DNA of 64,000 nt, taken from positions 7,130 to 71,129 of the forward strand of contig DATFQX010000509.1 in the NCBI GenBank assembly GCA_035263865.1. Direction: 5' to 3'. The stretch comes from VAZQ01 sp035263865 (GTDB taxonomy: Bacteria; Pseudomonadota; Alphaproteobacteria; Rhizobiales; Xanthobacteraceae). Shown here one piece after another: positions 36,976-47,877 of the stretch. Every line of letters starts with the position of its first letter. Position 1 is the first letter of the stretch. A program made the position numbers and the translations under genes. The notes beneath the pieces were generated by a model, which had not been told where the DNA came from, did not search any database, and saw nothing but the letters and a program-made list of their open reading frames with translations.

Positions 36976-39150
36976 TCAAAGAAAGCTCTGCGGATCGACA
37001 TCCACCTCGAGCCTGATAGCGCCTTTGCGCTTGGGCGCGGCGGCAACCCATCGGCGCAAATAAGCTGAAAGATCGAATGCGCGCGGGGCTTTCACCAGCA
37101 GCCGGAATCGATGGCGGCCGCGCACGATGGCGAGCGGCGCTTCTGCCGGTCCGAGCACGCGTACCCCGTCGTCGCTCGGGGCGGCGGCGGCGAGGCGGCG
37201 CGCGAAATATTCCGCTGCGCTGCGTTCCCCCGCCGAGACGAGCAGGCTCGCAAGTCGCGCGAACGGCGGGTACTTCGTCTTCTCACGTAGTTCGATCTCG
37301 CTCGAGTAGAACGCGGCGCGGTCGCCCGCCACCAGTGCGCGCAACACGGGATGCTCCGGCTGATGCGTCTGCAGATACCCGACACCGCGACCCTGCTCGC
37401 GCCCGGCACGGCCGATGACCTGGTGCAGCAATTGGAATGTGCGTTCGGCAGCGCGCGGGTCCCCGTTTGCCAGCCCGAGATCGGCGTCGATCACGCCGGC
37501 CAGCTTGAGCTTGGGGAAATGGTGGCCCTTCGCAACAAGCTGGGTCCCGATGACAATGTCGAACTGTCCCTGCGCGACTGCGTCGAGCTCCTCGCGCAGG
37601 CGCTCGACCGATTCGACGAGATCGCTCGACAGCACCAGGATGCGGCTTTGCGGAAACAATTCGGCCGCTTCCTGCTCCAGCCGCTCGACGCCGGGGCCGA
37701 CCGCAACGAAGCGGTCGGCGGCCTGGCAGTTCGGGCACTGCGGCGGAGGCGGCATCGAGAAACCGCAGTGATGGCACACCAGCCGGCGCCTGAAACGATG
37801 ATCGACCAGCCACGCGTCGCAATTGGGGCAGGCGAGCCGAAAGCCGCAGCTGCGGCAGAGCGTCAGCGGCGCATAACCGCGGCGATTGAGGAACAACAGC
37901 GCTTGTTCGCCGCTTTCGAGCGCATGGCTCACGACTTGCGCCAAACGCGGCGCGATGAAGCGGCCGCGCGGCGGGCCTTCCGTACGCAGGTCAATCGCCT
38001 CGATCGTCGGAAGATCACCGCTGCCGAAACGCTGCGGCAAATGCACGCGCCTGTAGCGGCCGCGTCGGGCATTCACCTCGGTCTCGACGGAAGGTGTCGC
38101 CGACACGAGCACGATCGGGATGTCGGCTGCCCGCGCGCGCACGACCGCCATGTCGCGCGCGTGGTAGCGCGCGCCGTCCTCTTGCTTGTAAGCGGGATCA
38201 TGTTCCTCGTCGACCACGATCAGCCCCAGATCGGCATAGGGCAGAAACAGCGCCGAGCGCGCGCCGACGATCACGCTGACGCTTCCCGTCGCCACCGCAT
38301 TCCATGTGCGCGCGCGCAAACGCTGCGAGAGTTGCGAATGCCACTCCGCCGGCCGCACGCCGAAGCGTTCGGCGAAGCAGTCGAGAAACTGCGTGGTCAA
38401 AGCGATCTCAGGGACGAGCACCAGCGCTTGCTTTCCGCGACGGATAATCTCAGCGACAGCCTCGAAATAGACTCGCGTCTTGCCCGCCCCGGTGACGCCG
38501 TCGAGCAGCGTGACGTGATAACCGCCGCGCGCCACGGCCTCGCACAGCGCATGCGCCGCCTCGCCCTGTGCCGGCGTGAAATCGGGCAGCGAAAAATCGG
38601 GGTCGGGCGCACGCGCGACGGGCTCGGGCGGGAGCACCAGACTCTGCAGCGTACCCTCGTCGACGAGCCCATCGATGACCCCCACAGACACTCCTGCTTC
38701 CTCGGCAACATCGCGCTTGCCGTGCGCAAGGCCATCGGCAAGCAGGGCGAGCAGGCGCTCGCGCGCCGCCGTCATCCGTTTCGGCGCGCCGCCGGCAAGG
38801 CGTACACCGATGCGCTGGCGCGCCGGACCGAGATGCTCGCCCATGCGCAGCGCCATGCGCAGCACGGTGCCGCGGGGGCTCAGCGTATAAGTCGATACCC
38901 AGTCGATAAAGTTGCGCAGTTCCGGCTTGAGCGGCGGGATGTCGAGCTTGCCCTCGATGTCCCGCATGCGGTTGTCGAGCCGGGGATTGGGTTTCGGATT
39001 ATCGACCCAGGTCACCCCCGTCGCCATGCGCGCACCCAGCGGAACGGTCACCAGGTCCCCGGGCGCGAGCTCAAGCCCTTCCGGCACCCGGTAGGAGTAG
39101 GCCTGATCGAGGGCGACGGGAACGAGGACATCGACGACGCGTTTGGCCAT
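36976..39150 (-). CDS. priA: Primosomal protein N' (replication restart helicase)
   Basis: 724 residues; a 3'-to-5' DNA helicase that reloads the replisome at stalled forks. Helicase motifs include GVTGAGKTRVY (Walker A), VVDEEHDPAYKQ (DEEH) and HQVIGRAGREQGRG. A zinc-binding block shows pairs CRSC, CPNC, CHHC and CPNC. ATG at 39150 (MAKRVVDVLVP) is the family-typical start. Divergent from xerC with 52 bases between. Confidence 0.97.
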   Translation of the reverse strand: MAKRVVDVLVPVALDQAYSYRVPEGLELAPGDLVTVPLGARMATGVTWVDNPKPNPRLDNRMRDIEGKLDIPPLKPELRNFIDWVSTYTLSPRGTVLRMALRMGEHLGPARQRIGVRLAGGAPKRMTAARERLLALLADGLAHGKRDVAEEAGVSVGVIDGLVDEGTLQSLVLPPEPVARAPDPDFSLPDFTPAQGEAAHALCEAVARGGYHVTLLDGVTGAGKTRVYFEAVAEIIRRGKQALVLVPEIALTTQFLDCFAERFGVRPAEWHSQLSQRLRARTWNAVATGSVSVIVGARSALFLPYADLGLIVVDEEHDPAYKQEDGARYHARDMAVVRARAADIPIVLVSATPSVETEVNARRGRYRRVHLPQRFGSGDLPTIEAIDLRTEGPPRGRFIAPRLAQVVSHALESGEQALLFLNRRGYAPLTLCRSCGFRLACPNCDAWLVDHRFRRRLVCHHCGFSMPPPPQCPNCQAADRFVAVGPGVERLEQEAAELFPQSRILVLSSDLVESVERLREELDAVAQGQFDIVIGTQLVAKGHHFPKLKLAGVIDADLGLANGDPRAAERTFQLLHQVIGRAGREQGRGVGYLQTHQPEHPVLRALVAGDRAAFYSSEIELREKTKYPPFARLASLLVSAGERSAAEYFARRLAAAAPSDDGVRVLGPAEAPLAIVRGRHRFRLLVKAPRAFDLSAYLRRWVAAAPKRKGAIRLEVDVDPQSFL

Positions 39151-39202
39151 GGGTGTCGGCCGCCTCGGAGCGCTTAACCAACGGGGAAGGAAGGGGCGAT
39201 AT

Positions 39203-40174
39203 ATGAGCCCCATGTCAAGCGAACGACCCGCCCCAGATGTCGCATTTGCCGCCAACGAGGTCGCCCGCGAATTCGCAGGCTGGCTCGGACATCTGGCCCC
39301 GGAACGGCGATTGTCGCCAAAAACAGTCGAGGCTTATGAGCGCGATGTTCGCCAGTTCCTCATCTTCCTCAGCGGTCATCTCGGCAAGCGGGTGACGCTA
39401 CCGGCGCTCTCGCGCCTCAAGCCGCTCGACGTGCGCGCGTTCATGGCGGCACGACGAAACGACGGTGTCAGCAGCCGCTCGTTGATGCGTATGCTCGCGG
39501 GCGCGCGCTCGTTCGCCCGCTTTCTCGAACGCAACGGCAAAGGCAAGATCGGCGCCCTATCTGCGGTACGATCGCCGAAATTGACGAGGACGCTGCCCAA
39601 GCCGCTCGCGATCGTAGCCGCCAAGCGCATCACCGACACCGGCTTGCGCGCCGGCGAGGAGCGCGAGCCCTGGATTCTCGCGCGCGACGCCGCGGTGCTG
39701 GCCTTGCTCTACGGCTCGGGCCTGCGGATCGGCGAGGCGCTCGCTCTCAAGCGCAGCGACATCCCCGCTCCCGAATGCGGCGATGTCATCACGGTCATCG
39801 GCAAGGGCAACAAGCCGCGCATGGTGCCGGTGCTAGCACAGGTCGCAAGCCTTGCCGCCGAATACATCGCGCTCTGCCCCTACGAGCTTCCTGCGCAAGG
39901 TCCGTTATTTGTCGGTGCCAGAGGCGGGCCGCTATCGCCGCGCGTTGTCCAGCTTGCGATGGCACGGTTGCGCGGTGCGCTCGGCCTGCCGGAAACCGCG
40001 ACCCCGCATGCGCTGCGTCACTCATTCGCCACGCATCTGTTGGCTCGCGGAGGCGACCTGCGCGCCATCCAAGAGCTGCTTGGGCACGCCTCCTTATCGA
40101 CGACGCAAATTTACACCGCGGTCGATACCGAGCGGCTGATGGAAGTCTATCGCAACGCGCATCCGCGCGCGTGA
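39203..40174 (+). CDS. xerC: Tyrosine recombinase XerC
   Basis: 323 residues; with XerD it resolves chromosome dimers at dif. The catalytic set is visible: Arg in LYGSGLRIGEAL, Lys in GKGNKPRMVPV, HALRHSFATHLL (His and Arg), LLGHAS (His) and the nucleophile Tyr in TTQIYTAV. The N-terminal core-binding domain starts around LRPERRLSPKTVEAYERD-like text near residue 35. Start ATG 39203 has AAGGAAGGGG upstream. Neighbour priA is the usual partner in Rhizobiales. Confidence 0.95.
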   Translation: MSPMSSERPAPDVAFAANEVAREFAGWLGHLAPERRLSPKTVEAYERDVRQFLIFLSGHLGKRVTLPALSRLKPLDVRAFMAARRNDGVSSRSLMRMLAGARSFARFLERNGKGKIGALSAVRSPKLTRTLPKPLAIVAAKRITDTGLRAGEEREPWILARDAAVLALLYGSGLRIGEALALKRSDIPAPECGDVITVIGKGNKPRMVPVLAQVASLAAEYIALCPYELPAQGPLFVGARGGPLSPRVVQLAMARLRGALGLPETATPHALRHSFATHLLARGGDLRAIQELLGHASLSTTQIYTAVDTERLMEVYRNAHPRA

Positions 40175-40248
40175 CAAGCGCGCGATCGGGGGTTGCGAAA
40201 CGCGGCTGATTGGATAAATCGTGCGCCCGACGAGGGACGGAGGGTGAC

Positions 40249-40890
40249 ATGAGCCATGGCGTGCACGCGGTCCAGCACGAAGTCGAGCATCACATCGAAC
40301 ATGAAGAACATGGCAGCGGCCGCGGAAAGTCTACTGGGGAAAGGGGAAACAAGAAGATCGCGCTGCTGATCTCGATCATGGCGCTCTTGCTCGCGCTCGC
40401 CGAAATGTTCGGCAAGAGCGCGCAGACAGAAGGCATTTCGCTCAACATCAAGGCGTCCGATAGCTGGAATTTTTTTCAGGCCAAAACCATCCGCCAGACC
40501 ACGCTTCGCACCGCTGCCCAGGCGTTGGCGCTCGAAGCCAATACTGTGCCCGATGAAGCGAGGAAAGCCGCGCTCCTCAAGCAGGCGGACGACTGGATGA
40601 AGACCGTGGCGCGCTACGAGTCCGATCCGGTGGAAAAGGACGGCCGCAAGGAGTTGCGGGCGCAAGCCGAAGCATACGAGCATCAACGCGACACCTATTT
40701 GGCGCGCTATCATCATTACGAGTTCGCCTCGGCGGCCTATCAGATTGGTATCGTGCTAGCGTCGGCGGCCATCATCACGGGGATGATGGCGCTGGTCTAT
40801 GTGGCCATAGGGCTCGGCGTAATCGGGTTGGCTTTCATGGCACTCGGATTTTTCAATCCGCACTATCTGCACTCGCTGCACTTAATTTAG
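40249..40890 (+). CDS. DUF4337 membrane protein
   Basis: 213 residues. The His/Glu-rich N-terminus (HAVQHEVEHHIEHEEH) is followed by a membrane segment near residues 35-53, a soluble helical middle containing SWNFFQAKTIRQ, and two C-terminal membrane segments (about 160-205). This layout and the SWNFFQAKxxR motif match DUF4337. Function is not known. The ribosome site CGGAGGG is at good spacing before ATG 40249. Confidence 0.85.
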   Translation: MSHGVHAVQHEVEHHIEHEEHGSGRGKSTGERGNKKIALLISIMALLLALAEMFGKSAQTEGISLNIKASDSWNFFQAKTIRQTTLRTAAQALALEANTVPDEARKAALLKQADDWMKTVARYESDPVEKDGRKELRAQAEAYEHQRDTYLARYHHYEFASAAYQIGIVLASAAIITGMMALVYVAIGLGVIGLAFMALGFFNPHYLHSLHLI

Positions 40891-40974
40891 CGCCGGATCA
40901 TCCCCCAGCGGGCGTACGTAGCGCGCATTTGGGCCGTTGTCATCGCGAAGGCCTGTCGCGCTGACCCGTCCACC

Positions 40975-41065
40975 GTCATTGCCGGGCTTGACCCGGCAAT
41001 CCATCCATCTTCGTAAAGAACTTCTTGCGAGGAGGATGGATGCGCGGGTCAAGCCCGCGCATGAC
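40975..41065. repeat. Double-palindrome intergenic element (Rhizobiales RPE/REP-like)
   Basis: Two 32-base arms in inverted orientation. The left arm contains TTGCCGGG-cttga-CCCGGCAA and the right ATGCGCGGG-tcaag-CCCGCGCAT, each itself a perfect hairpin. The arms also pair with each other through GTCAT, GGGCTTGACCC and ATCCATCC. Differences between arms are matched within each hairpin. It lies between the convergent DUF4337 and lpd genes and could serve as a bidirectional terminator. Confidence 0.8.
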
Positions 41066-41090
41066 GAATAGCGATAAACTGGCTTCGATC

Positions 41091-42491
41091 TCACATGTGA
41101 ATGGCGCGCTTGTCGACTGCGAGTGCCGCCTCCTTCACCGCCTCCGTGAATGTGGGATGCGGGTGGCAGGTACGGGCGATATCCTCGGCTGCAGCGCCGA
41201 ATTCCATGGCGACGGCGGCCGCGGCGATCATGTTGCCGGCGTCCGCGCCGACGATGTGCACACCGAGCACGCGGTCGGTCTTGGCATCGGCGAGGATTTT
41301 CACAAAACCTTCGGTCTGCAGGTTCGCCTTGGCGCGGCCGTTCGCCGTGAAGGGAAATTTGCCGACCTTGTAAGCGATGCCGGCCTCTTTGAGCTCCTCC
41401 TCGCTTTTTCCGACCGACGCGATCTCCGGATACGTGTAGACGACATTCGGGATCACATCGTAGTTCACGTGGCCAGCCTCTCCGGCAAGGATTTCCGCCA
41501 CCGCCACGCCCTCGTCCATCGCCTTGTGCGCGAGCATCGGGCCGGTGATGACGTCACCGATGGCGTAGATACCGGGCACGTTGGTGGTGAAGCGCGCATC
41601 GACGATGACGCGGCGCTTGTTGTCCATCTTCACCCCGGCGGTTTCGACCCCCAGCCCCTCGGTGAACGGCACCCGGCCGACCGACACCAGCACCACGTCG
41701 ACCTCGATCGATTCTGCCGTGCCGCCGTTAGCCGGCTCGACTTTTATCTTGAGCATCTTTCCCGCCGGCTCGATGGCGGTAACCTTGGACGAGAGCTTGA
41801 ACGTCATGCCCTGTCTTTCGAACAAGCGCTGCACCTGCCGGCACATATCGTTGTCCATTCCGGGCAATATGCGGTCGAGCAATTCGACCACGATGACCTT
41901 GGAGCCGAGGCGCCGCCACACCGAGCCGAGTTCGAGCCCGATGACCCCAGCGCCGATCACGAGCATGCGCTCCGGCACCTGCTTGAGGACCAGCGCTCCG
42001 GTCGAAGACACGATGCGCCTCTCGTCGATGTCGATGCCGGGCAGGCGCGCCACGTCCGAGCCCGTGGCAATGACAATCGTCTTGCCCTCGATGGTCTCGT
42101 TCTTGCCGTCGGCGGCTTTGATCTCCACCTTGCCCGGTGCGGCGATGCACCCGATGCCCTGAAATATGTCGATATTGTTCTTCTTGAACAGGAAAGCGAC
42201 GCCTTTGACGTTGCCGTCGACGCCCGCATCCTTGAATTTCATCATGGCGGGAAGGTCGAGCTTCGGCTGGTCGACCTTGATGCCCATCTTGTCGAGCATG
42301 TGGCCGGCCTCTTCATAGAGTTCGGAGGCATGCAGCAGTGCCTTCGAAGGAATGCAGCCGATGTTGAGACAGGTACCCCCAAAGGTCTTGTCCTTCTCGA
42401 CGACCGCAACCTTCATGCCGAGCTGCGCTGCGCGGATGGCGCAGACATATCCCCCCGGCCCGGAGCCGATGACGACGAGGTCATAGGGCAT
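41091..42491 (-). CDS. lpdA: Dihydrolipoyl dehydrogenase (E3)
   Basis: 466 residues; reoxidises the dihydrolipoyl arm of the 2-oxoglutarate dehydrogenase complex with NAD. FAD motif VIGSGPGGYVCAI, redox disulfide in GGTCLNIGCIPSK (Cys 41 and 46), NAD motif VIGAGVIGLELGS and the C-terminal His-Glu pair in HPHPTFTEA are all present. Downstream of sucB in the same operon, 46 bases apart. Confidence 0.97.
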   Translation of the reverse strand: MPYDLVVIGSGPGGYVCAIRAAQLGMKVAVVEKDKTFGGTCLNIGCIPSKALLHASELYEEAGHMLDKMGIKVDQPKLDLPAMMKFKDAGVDGNVKGVAFLFKKNNIDIFQGIGCIAAPGKVEIKAADGKNETIEGKTIVIATGSDVARLPGIDIDERRIVSSTGALVLKQVPERMLVIGAGVIGLELGSVWRRLGSKVIVVELLDRILPGMDNDMCRQVQRLFERQGMTFKLSSKVTAIEPAGKMLKIKVEPANGGTAESIEVDVVLVSVGRVPFTEGLGVETAGVKMDNKRRVIVDARFTTNVPGIYAIGDVITGPMLAHKAMDEGVAVAEILAGEAGHVNYDVIPNVVYTYPEIASVGKSEEELKEAGIAYKVGKFPFTANGRAKANLQTEGFVKILADAKTDRVLGVHIVGADAGNMIAAAAVAMEFGAAAEDIARTCHPHPTFTEAVKEAALAVDKRAIHM

Positions 42492-42537
42492 GATACGTCA
42501 CATCTTTCTTTGTCCGCGCCCGCGCCGAAGCTTCCAC

Positions 42538-43788
<1,251 letters not shown>

Positions 43789-43853
43789 GGTCCCCACCTT
43801 TCATGTGGCGCGCTCCGGGCGAACGGGGCGAGCGGCCGCAAGCAAACCTGCTG

Positions 43854-46811
43854 CTAGCCCAGTGCTTCGTCGAGGAGAGCCTTAAGCTGTTGGAGGTGCC
43901 GTGACATTTGGCCGGTGGCTGTTGCCGCCGAGGCGGCGCGGCCGGCATAAATCGCCTGTTTTTGGTTGGCGCGAATCTGCGTGAGGACCCATTCCAAGTA
44001 CGGCCCCATGAACAAGTATGCGCCCATGTTGCGCGGCTCCTCCTGGCACCACATGAACTGCGCTCCCCTGAAGCGGCCGAGCTCCTGCACCAGCGCTTTC
44101 AGCGGAACCGGATAGAGCTGCTCGACGCGCAGCAGATATATGTCGTCGATCCCGCGCTTCTCCCGCTCCTCGTAAAGGTCGTAATAAACTTTGCCCGAAC
44201 ACATCACCACCCGTCGGATCTTGTCGTCAGCGACAAGCTTGATCTTCTCGTCGGGAAGCATTTGGGCGTCGTCCCAAAGCAGGCGATGAAAGGTCGTATC
44301 GGGCCCCATCTCGGGGAGCCGCGATACCGCCCGCCGGTGGCGCAACAGAGATTTCGGAGTCATCAGGATGAGCGGTTTGCGGATGTCGCGTTTGAGCTGG
44401 CGGCGCAGGATGTGGAAGTAATTGGCCGGCGTGGTGCAGTTTGCCACCTGCATGTTGTCCTCGGCACTCATCTGCAGGAAGCGCTCGAGCCTTGCCGAGG
44501 AATGTTCGGGCCCCTGCCCCTCGTAGCCGTGCGGCAACAGGCACACGAGCCCGGACATGCGCAGCCATTTGCGCTCGCCCGAGGAGACGAACTGGTCGAA
44601 GACGACTTGCGCGCCATTTGCAAAATCGCCGAACTGCGCCTCCCACAGCGTGAGGGCGTTGGGTTCGGCAAGCGAATATCCGTATTCGAAGCCGACCACC
44701 GCCTCCTCGGAGAGCATGGAGTTGATGACCTCGAAGCGGGTCTGCCGCTCGCCGAGATTGTTGAACGGGATGTAACGGTCTTCGTTCTCCTGATCGATCA
44801 GCACCGAATGGCGCTGTGAGAAGGTGCCCCGTTCGGTATCCTGGCCGGAAATTCGCACCGGATGGCCGTCGAGCAAGAGTGAGCAGAATGCGAGCGCCTC
44901 GGCGGTCGCCCAGTCGATGCCCTCACCCGTTTCAATGGATTTGCGGCGATTTTCTAGGAAGCGCTGGATGGTCCGGTGCACGTGGAAACCTTGCGGCAGT
45001 TCTGTAATCTTCTGCCCGATCTGCCTTAGCGTCGCGAGCGGCGCACCGGTGTGGCCGCGGCGCGGATCATCCGCGTCGCGTGCCGCCTTGATGTCGGCCC
45101 AACGTCTGTCGAGCCAGTCGGCGCTATTCGGCTTGTAGCCTTGGCTGGCCTCGAGCTCGGTATCGAGCCTGGCGCGCCAATCGAGGCGCATCTTTTCGAC
45201 CTCGCCCTCGGTGACGACACTTTCTGCAATGAGCTTTTTGGCATAGATGTCGGCAATGGGAGGGTGCTTGCGGATGGCCTTGTACATCAACGGCTGAGTG
45301 AATGACGGATCGTCGCCTTCGTTGTGTCCGAACCGCCGATAGCAGAACATGTCGATGACGACGGGGCACTGGAATTTCTGCCGAAATTCCGTTGCGACTT
45401 TGGCTGCAAACACCACCGCTTCCGGATCATCGCCGTTCACGTGGAAGATCGGTGCCTCGACCATCTTTGCGACATCGGACGGATATGGCGAGGAACGCGA
45501 ATAACGGGGGTAGGTTGTAAACCCGATCTGATTGTTGACGATGAAGTGGACGGAGCCACCGGTGCGGTGCCCCCGCAGTCCCGACAGGCCGAAGCACTCC
45601 GCAACCACACCCTGTCCGGCGAAGGCGGCATCGCCGGAAATGAGCAGCGGCATCACCATGGTGCGGTCTTCCCGGGTCGCGCCGTGTTGATCCTGTTTGG
45701 CACGCGCCTTCCCGAGCACAACCGGATTGACGATTTCGAGATGCGAGGGATTTGCGGTGAGCGAGAGATGCACGCGGTTACCGTCGAACTCGCGATCGGA
45801 TGAGGCGCCCAGATGGTATTTGACGTCGCCGGACCCCTCGACTTCGTTGGGGGTGGAGGAGCCGCCCTTGAACTCGTGGAAAATCGCGCGGTGCGGCTTA
45901 CCCATCACCTGCGCTAGAACGTTGAGCCGGCCGCGGTGCGCCGTGCCGATGACAATCTCTTTGACGCCGAGCGCCCCACCGCGCTTGATGATCTGTTCGA
46001 GCGCCGGAATCATCGACTCCGCACCGTCGAGACCAAAGCGCTTGGTGCCCGTGAATTTCAGATCACAGAATTTCTCGAAACCTTCGGCCTCGATCAGCTT
46101 GTTGAGGATCGCGCGTTTGCCTTCGCGCGTGAACGTAATCTCCTTGTCCGGCCCCTCGATACGCGCCTGGATCCAACCTTTCTGTACGGGATCGGAGATG
46201 TGCATGAACTCGACTCCGAGCGTCTGGCAATAGGTGCGGCGAAGGATCGCGAGGATTTCGCGCAGCGTGCCGAATTCCAGACCTAAGACCCGGTCGAGAA
46301 AAATCTTGCGATCATAGTCCGCTTCCGTGAAGCCATAAGAGCGCGGGTTGAGATCTTCCTCGTCGTGATGCGGCTCAAGGCCGAGCGGATCGAGATTGGC
46401 ATAGAAATGCCCGCGCGCACGGTAGGCGCGGATCAGCATCAAGGCACGAATCGAATCGCGCGTTGTCTGCTGAACTTCGGCGGCGGAAAAGTCGACGCCG
46501 GCGGCCTGCGCTCGTACCTTGACCTTGTCGCCGAGCGAGCGCTCAAGCTCGCCCCAATCGCCATCCAGCGCGGACACGAGTTCGCTGCGCGCCTGCCGCG
46601 GCCAGTGAGGCAGCCGCCATGACGGCCCCTCGACGCTCGTCATCACGTCGGCGCGGGTGTCTTTCAGCCCCTCGAAGAACGCCCGCCATTCGGGGTCGAC
46701 CGCCGTGGGATCGGTTTCGTAGCGGGCATACAGGTTCTCGATATAGTCGGCATTGCCGCCGTAGAGGAAAGACGTGCGGGCGAAGGCAGCATTGGCGTCC
46801 TGACGAGACAT
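43854..46811 (-). CDS. sucA: 2-Oxoglutarate dehydrogenase E1
   Basis: 985 residues; thiamine-diphosphate enzyme that decarboxylates 2-oxoglutarate. N-terminal helix FLYGGNADYIENLYARY, GTAHRGRLNVLAQVMGK, GDAAFAGQGVVAE (cofactor metal motif) and NNQIGFTT are diagnostic. First gene of the sucA-sucB-lpd operon; a putative promoter lies about 75 bases upstream. Confidence 0.98.
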   Translation of the reverse strand: MSRQDANAAFARTSFLYGGNADYIENLYARYETDPTAVDPEWRAFFEGLKDTRADVMTSVEGPSWRLPHWPRQARSELVSALDGDWGELERSLGDKVKVRAQAAGVDFSAAEVQQTTRDSIRALMLIRAYRARGHFYANLDPLGLEPHHDEEDLNPRSYGFTEADYDRKIFLDRVLGLEFGTLREILAILRRTYCQTLGVEFMHISDPVQKGWIQARIEGPDKEITFTREGKRAILNKLIEAEGFEKFCDLKFTGTKRFGLDGAESMIPALEQIIKRGGALGVKEIVIGTAHRGRLNVLAQVMGKPHRAIFHEFKGGSSTPNEVEGSGDVKYHLGASSDREFDGNRVHLSLTANPSHLEIVNPVVLGKARAKQDQHGATREDRTMVMPLLISGDAAFAGQGVVAECFGLSGLRGHRTGGSVHFIVNNQIGFTTYPRYSRSSPYPSDVAKMVEAPIFHVNGDDPEAVVFAAKVATEFRQKFQCPVVIDMFCYRRFGHNEGDDPSFTQPLMYKAIRKHPPIADIYAKKLIAESVVTEGEVEKMRLDWRARLDTELEASQGYKPNSADWLDRRWADIKAARDADDPRRGHTGAPLATLRQIGQKITELPQGFHVHRTIQRFLENRRKSIETGEGIDWATAEALAFCSLLLDGHPVRISGQDTERGTFSQRHSVLIDQENEDRYIPFNNLGERQTRFEVINSMLSEEAVVGFEYGYSLAEPNALTLWEAQFGDFANGAQVVFDQFVSSGERKWLRMSGLVCLLPHGYEGQGPEHSSARLERFLQMSAEDNMQVANCTTPANYFHILRRQLKRDIRKPLILMTPKSLLRHRRAVSRLPEMGPDTTFHRLLWDDAQMLPDEKIKLVADDKIRRVVMCSGKVYYDLYEEREKRGIDDIYLLRVEQLYPVPLKALVQELGRFRGAQFMWCQEEPRNMGAYLFMGPYLEWVLTQIRANQKQAIYAGRAASAATATGQMSRHLQQLKALLDEALG

Positions 46812-46885
46812 GCTCAGGTCCTGTGGCTTGGGGGCTTGTTGGCGGCTCGCAAAGCGCCGGGGGACCGATCTGGTCGCGAACCTAC

Positions 46886-46915
46886 ATTATCTATGCGACA
46901 GCTGCGTCGTAGCAA
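46886..46915 (-). promoter_or_regulatory. Putative sigma-70-type promoter of sucA
   Basis: On the minus strand TTGCTA and GATAAT are separated by 18 bases, the second ending 75 bases before the sucA ATG. They match the consensus in four and five of six positions. No other good pair is visible in this gap. Prediction by pattern only. Confidence 0.4.
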
Positions 46916-46940
46916 TCGGCAATGGGTGAACTGCCGTTCA

Positions 46941-46963
46941 CATCTTTTGTCAGCCAAAAGATG
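46941..46963. promoter_or_regulatory. Perfect hairpin upstream of the sucA promoter
   Basis: CATCTTTTG and CAAAAGATG separated by five bases; nine perfect pairs. It lies about 26 bases upstream of the putative sucA -35 box and 25 bases from the terminator hairpin of the broken porin gene. It could be an operator or a second terminator stem, though no T run follows on either strand. Confidence 0.45.
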
Positions 46964-46987
46964 CGAAGTCCGCTCGGTCCCGTAACG

Positions 46988-47020
46988 GAAAAAGGCCGCC
47001 TGCGGCTGCAAGCGGCCCTT
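46988..47020 (-). terminator. Rho-independent terminator after the broken porin gene
   Basis: On the minus strand a nine-pair stem (one G-U pair), AAGGGCCGC with GCGGCCTTT, and a loop of about 11 bases is followed by a run of T. It begins about 26 bases past the stop at 47046. Confidence 0.75.
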
Positions 47021-47045
47021 GGATCAGAGCAGGTTTGAGGGGCGA

Positions 47046-47700
47046 TTAGTACCCTGCACCCCATTTGTAGTTCAGACCGACGCGCACGATGTTGTCGGTT
47101 GTGCTGCGAGTCTGCGTGGCGATCGTCCCCACTCCAAAGCCGCTGAATGTTTGCTCAGTCCGGCCGAGGTCCATATAGAGATATTCGAGTTTGGCGCTCC
47201 AGCCGCCGCCCGCGGTCCATCCAGCCCTCAAATCGCTGAAGGTGCCGACAGCGGAGACGCCGGCCACAGTGATCGTCGCACTATTCTTGACGAGGCCATA
47301 GGCAGCGCCGCCTGTGCCGTAAAACAGGACGTTCGGCGTCGCCAGCACGCCCAGGCGGCCGCGTGTCGTTCCAAACCATTGGAGCTTGTCGTCGGTCGTA
47401 ACCGATGTCAGAGGCAGGGCGCCGGTCAGTGTTGAGCCGCCCTTTTCCCCGGAGGCCTGAATGTCGGTTTCGAGACCCCACACCCATGCTCCGAACTGAT
47501 AGTTGTAGCCGGTTTGGACGCCGCCGATGGCGCCATCGATGTTCTGGGAGTACGACACGGTCCCGACGCCGGTCAAAGTGGCGTCATACTTCGACTTGCC
47601 CCAGCTGTAGCCGACGTTGTCGCCCCAATACACACGGGAAGCGGAGCGGCGGGAGGAGGCGTGTAGGCCGGCCGCGCATAGATGTCCGCGGCACGCTGGC
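47046..47700 (-). pseudogene. Broken outer-membrane beta-barrel (Omp25/opacity-like) gene
   Basis: The C-terminal 190 residues are a well-preserved small beta-barrel: NVGYSWGKSKYD, GGVQTGYNYQFGAWVWGLETDIQ, WFGTTRGRLGV, SAKLEYLYMDLG and a terminal VRVGLNYKWGAGY. The N-terminus is damaged. Around 47684-47640 another frame reads AADIYARPAYTPPPAAPLPV, the usual mature start of these proteins. That frame is stopped upstream (TAA before the AAD), is offset from the barrel frame near 47621-47632, and the expected WTGFYIGG strand is mostly missing. No signal peptide can be read. An open frame starts at 47756, but its first 45 residues are not porin-like. Confidence 0.6.
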
Positions 47701-47877
47701 GCTCGGATTAACGCCGCGTTCGTAGCTGGTGGTGAGACTAGCCCGGACGTTGGCAATAAGCTGTGACCTATTCGCCACAGACGCAGGCAAAAGCGAGGCG
47801 CAGAGGCACCTGGGTAGGTTGTTCAGAGCACTTTTTTTGACGCAGACCGCGCTATGTCCGCATGGCGACTTAAAGTT

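Noticed and set aside
40882..41094. 70-codon leftward frame containing RVKPGNDG-type text
   Set aside because: This is the usual false translation of the double-palindrome element at 40975-41065.
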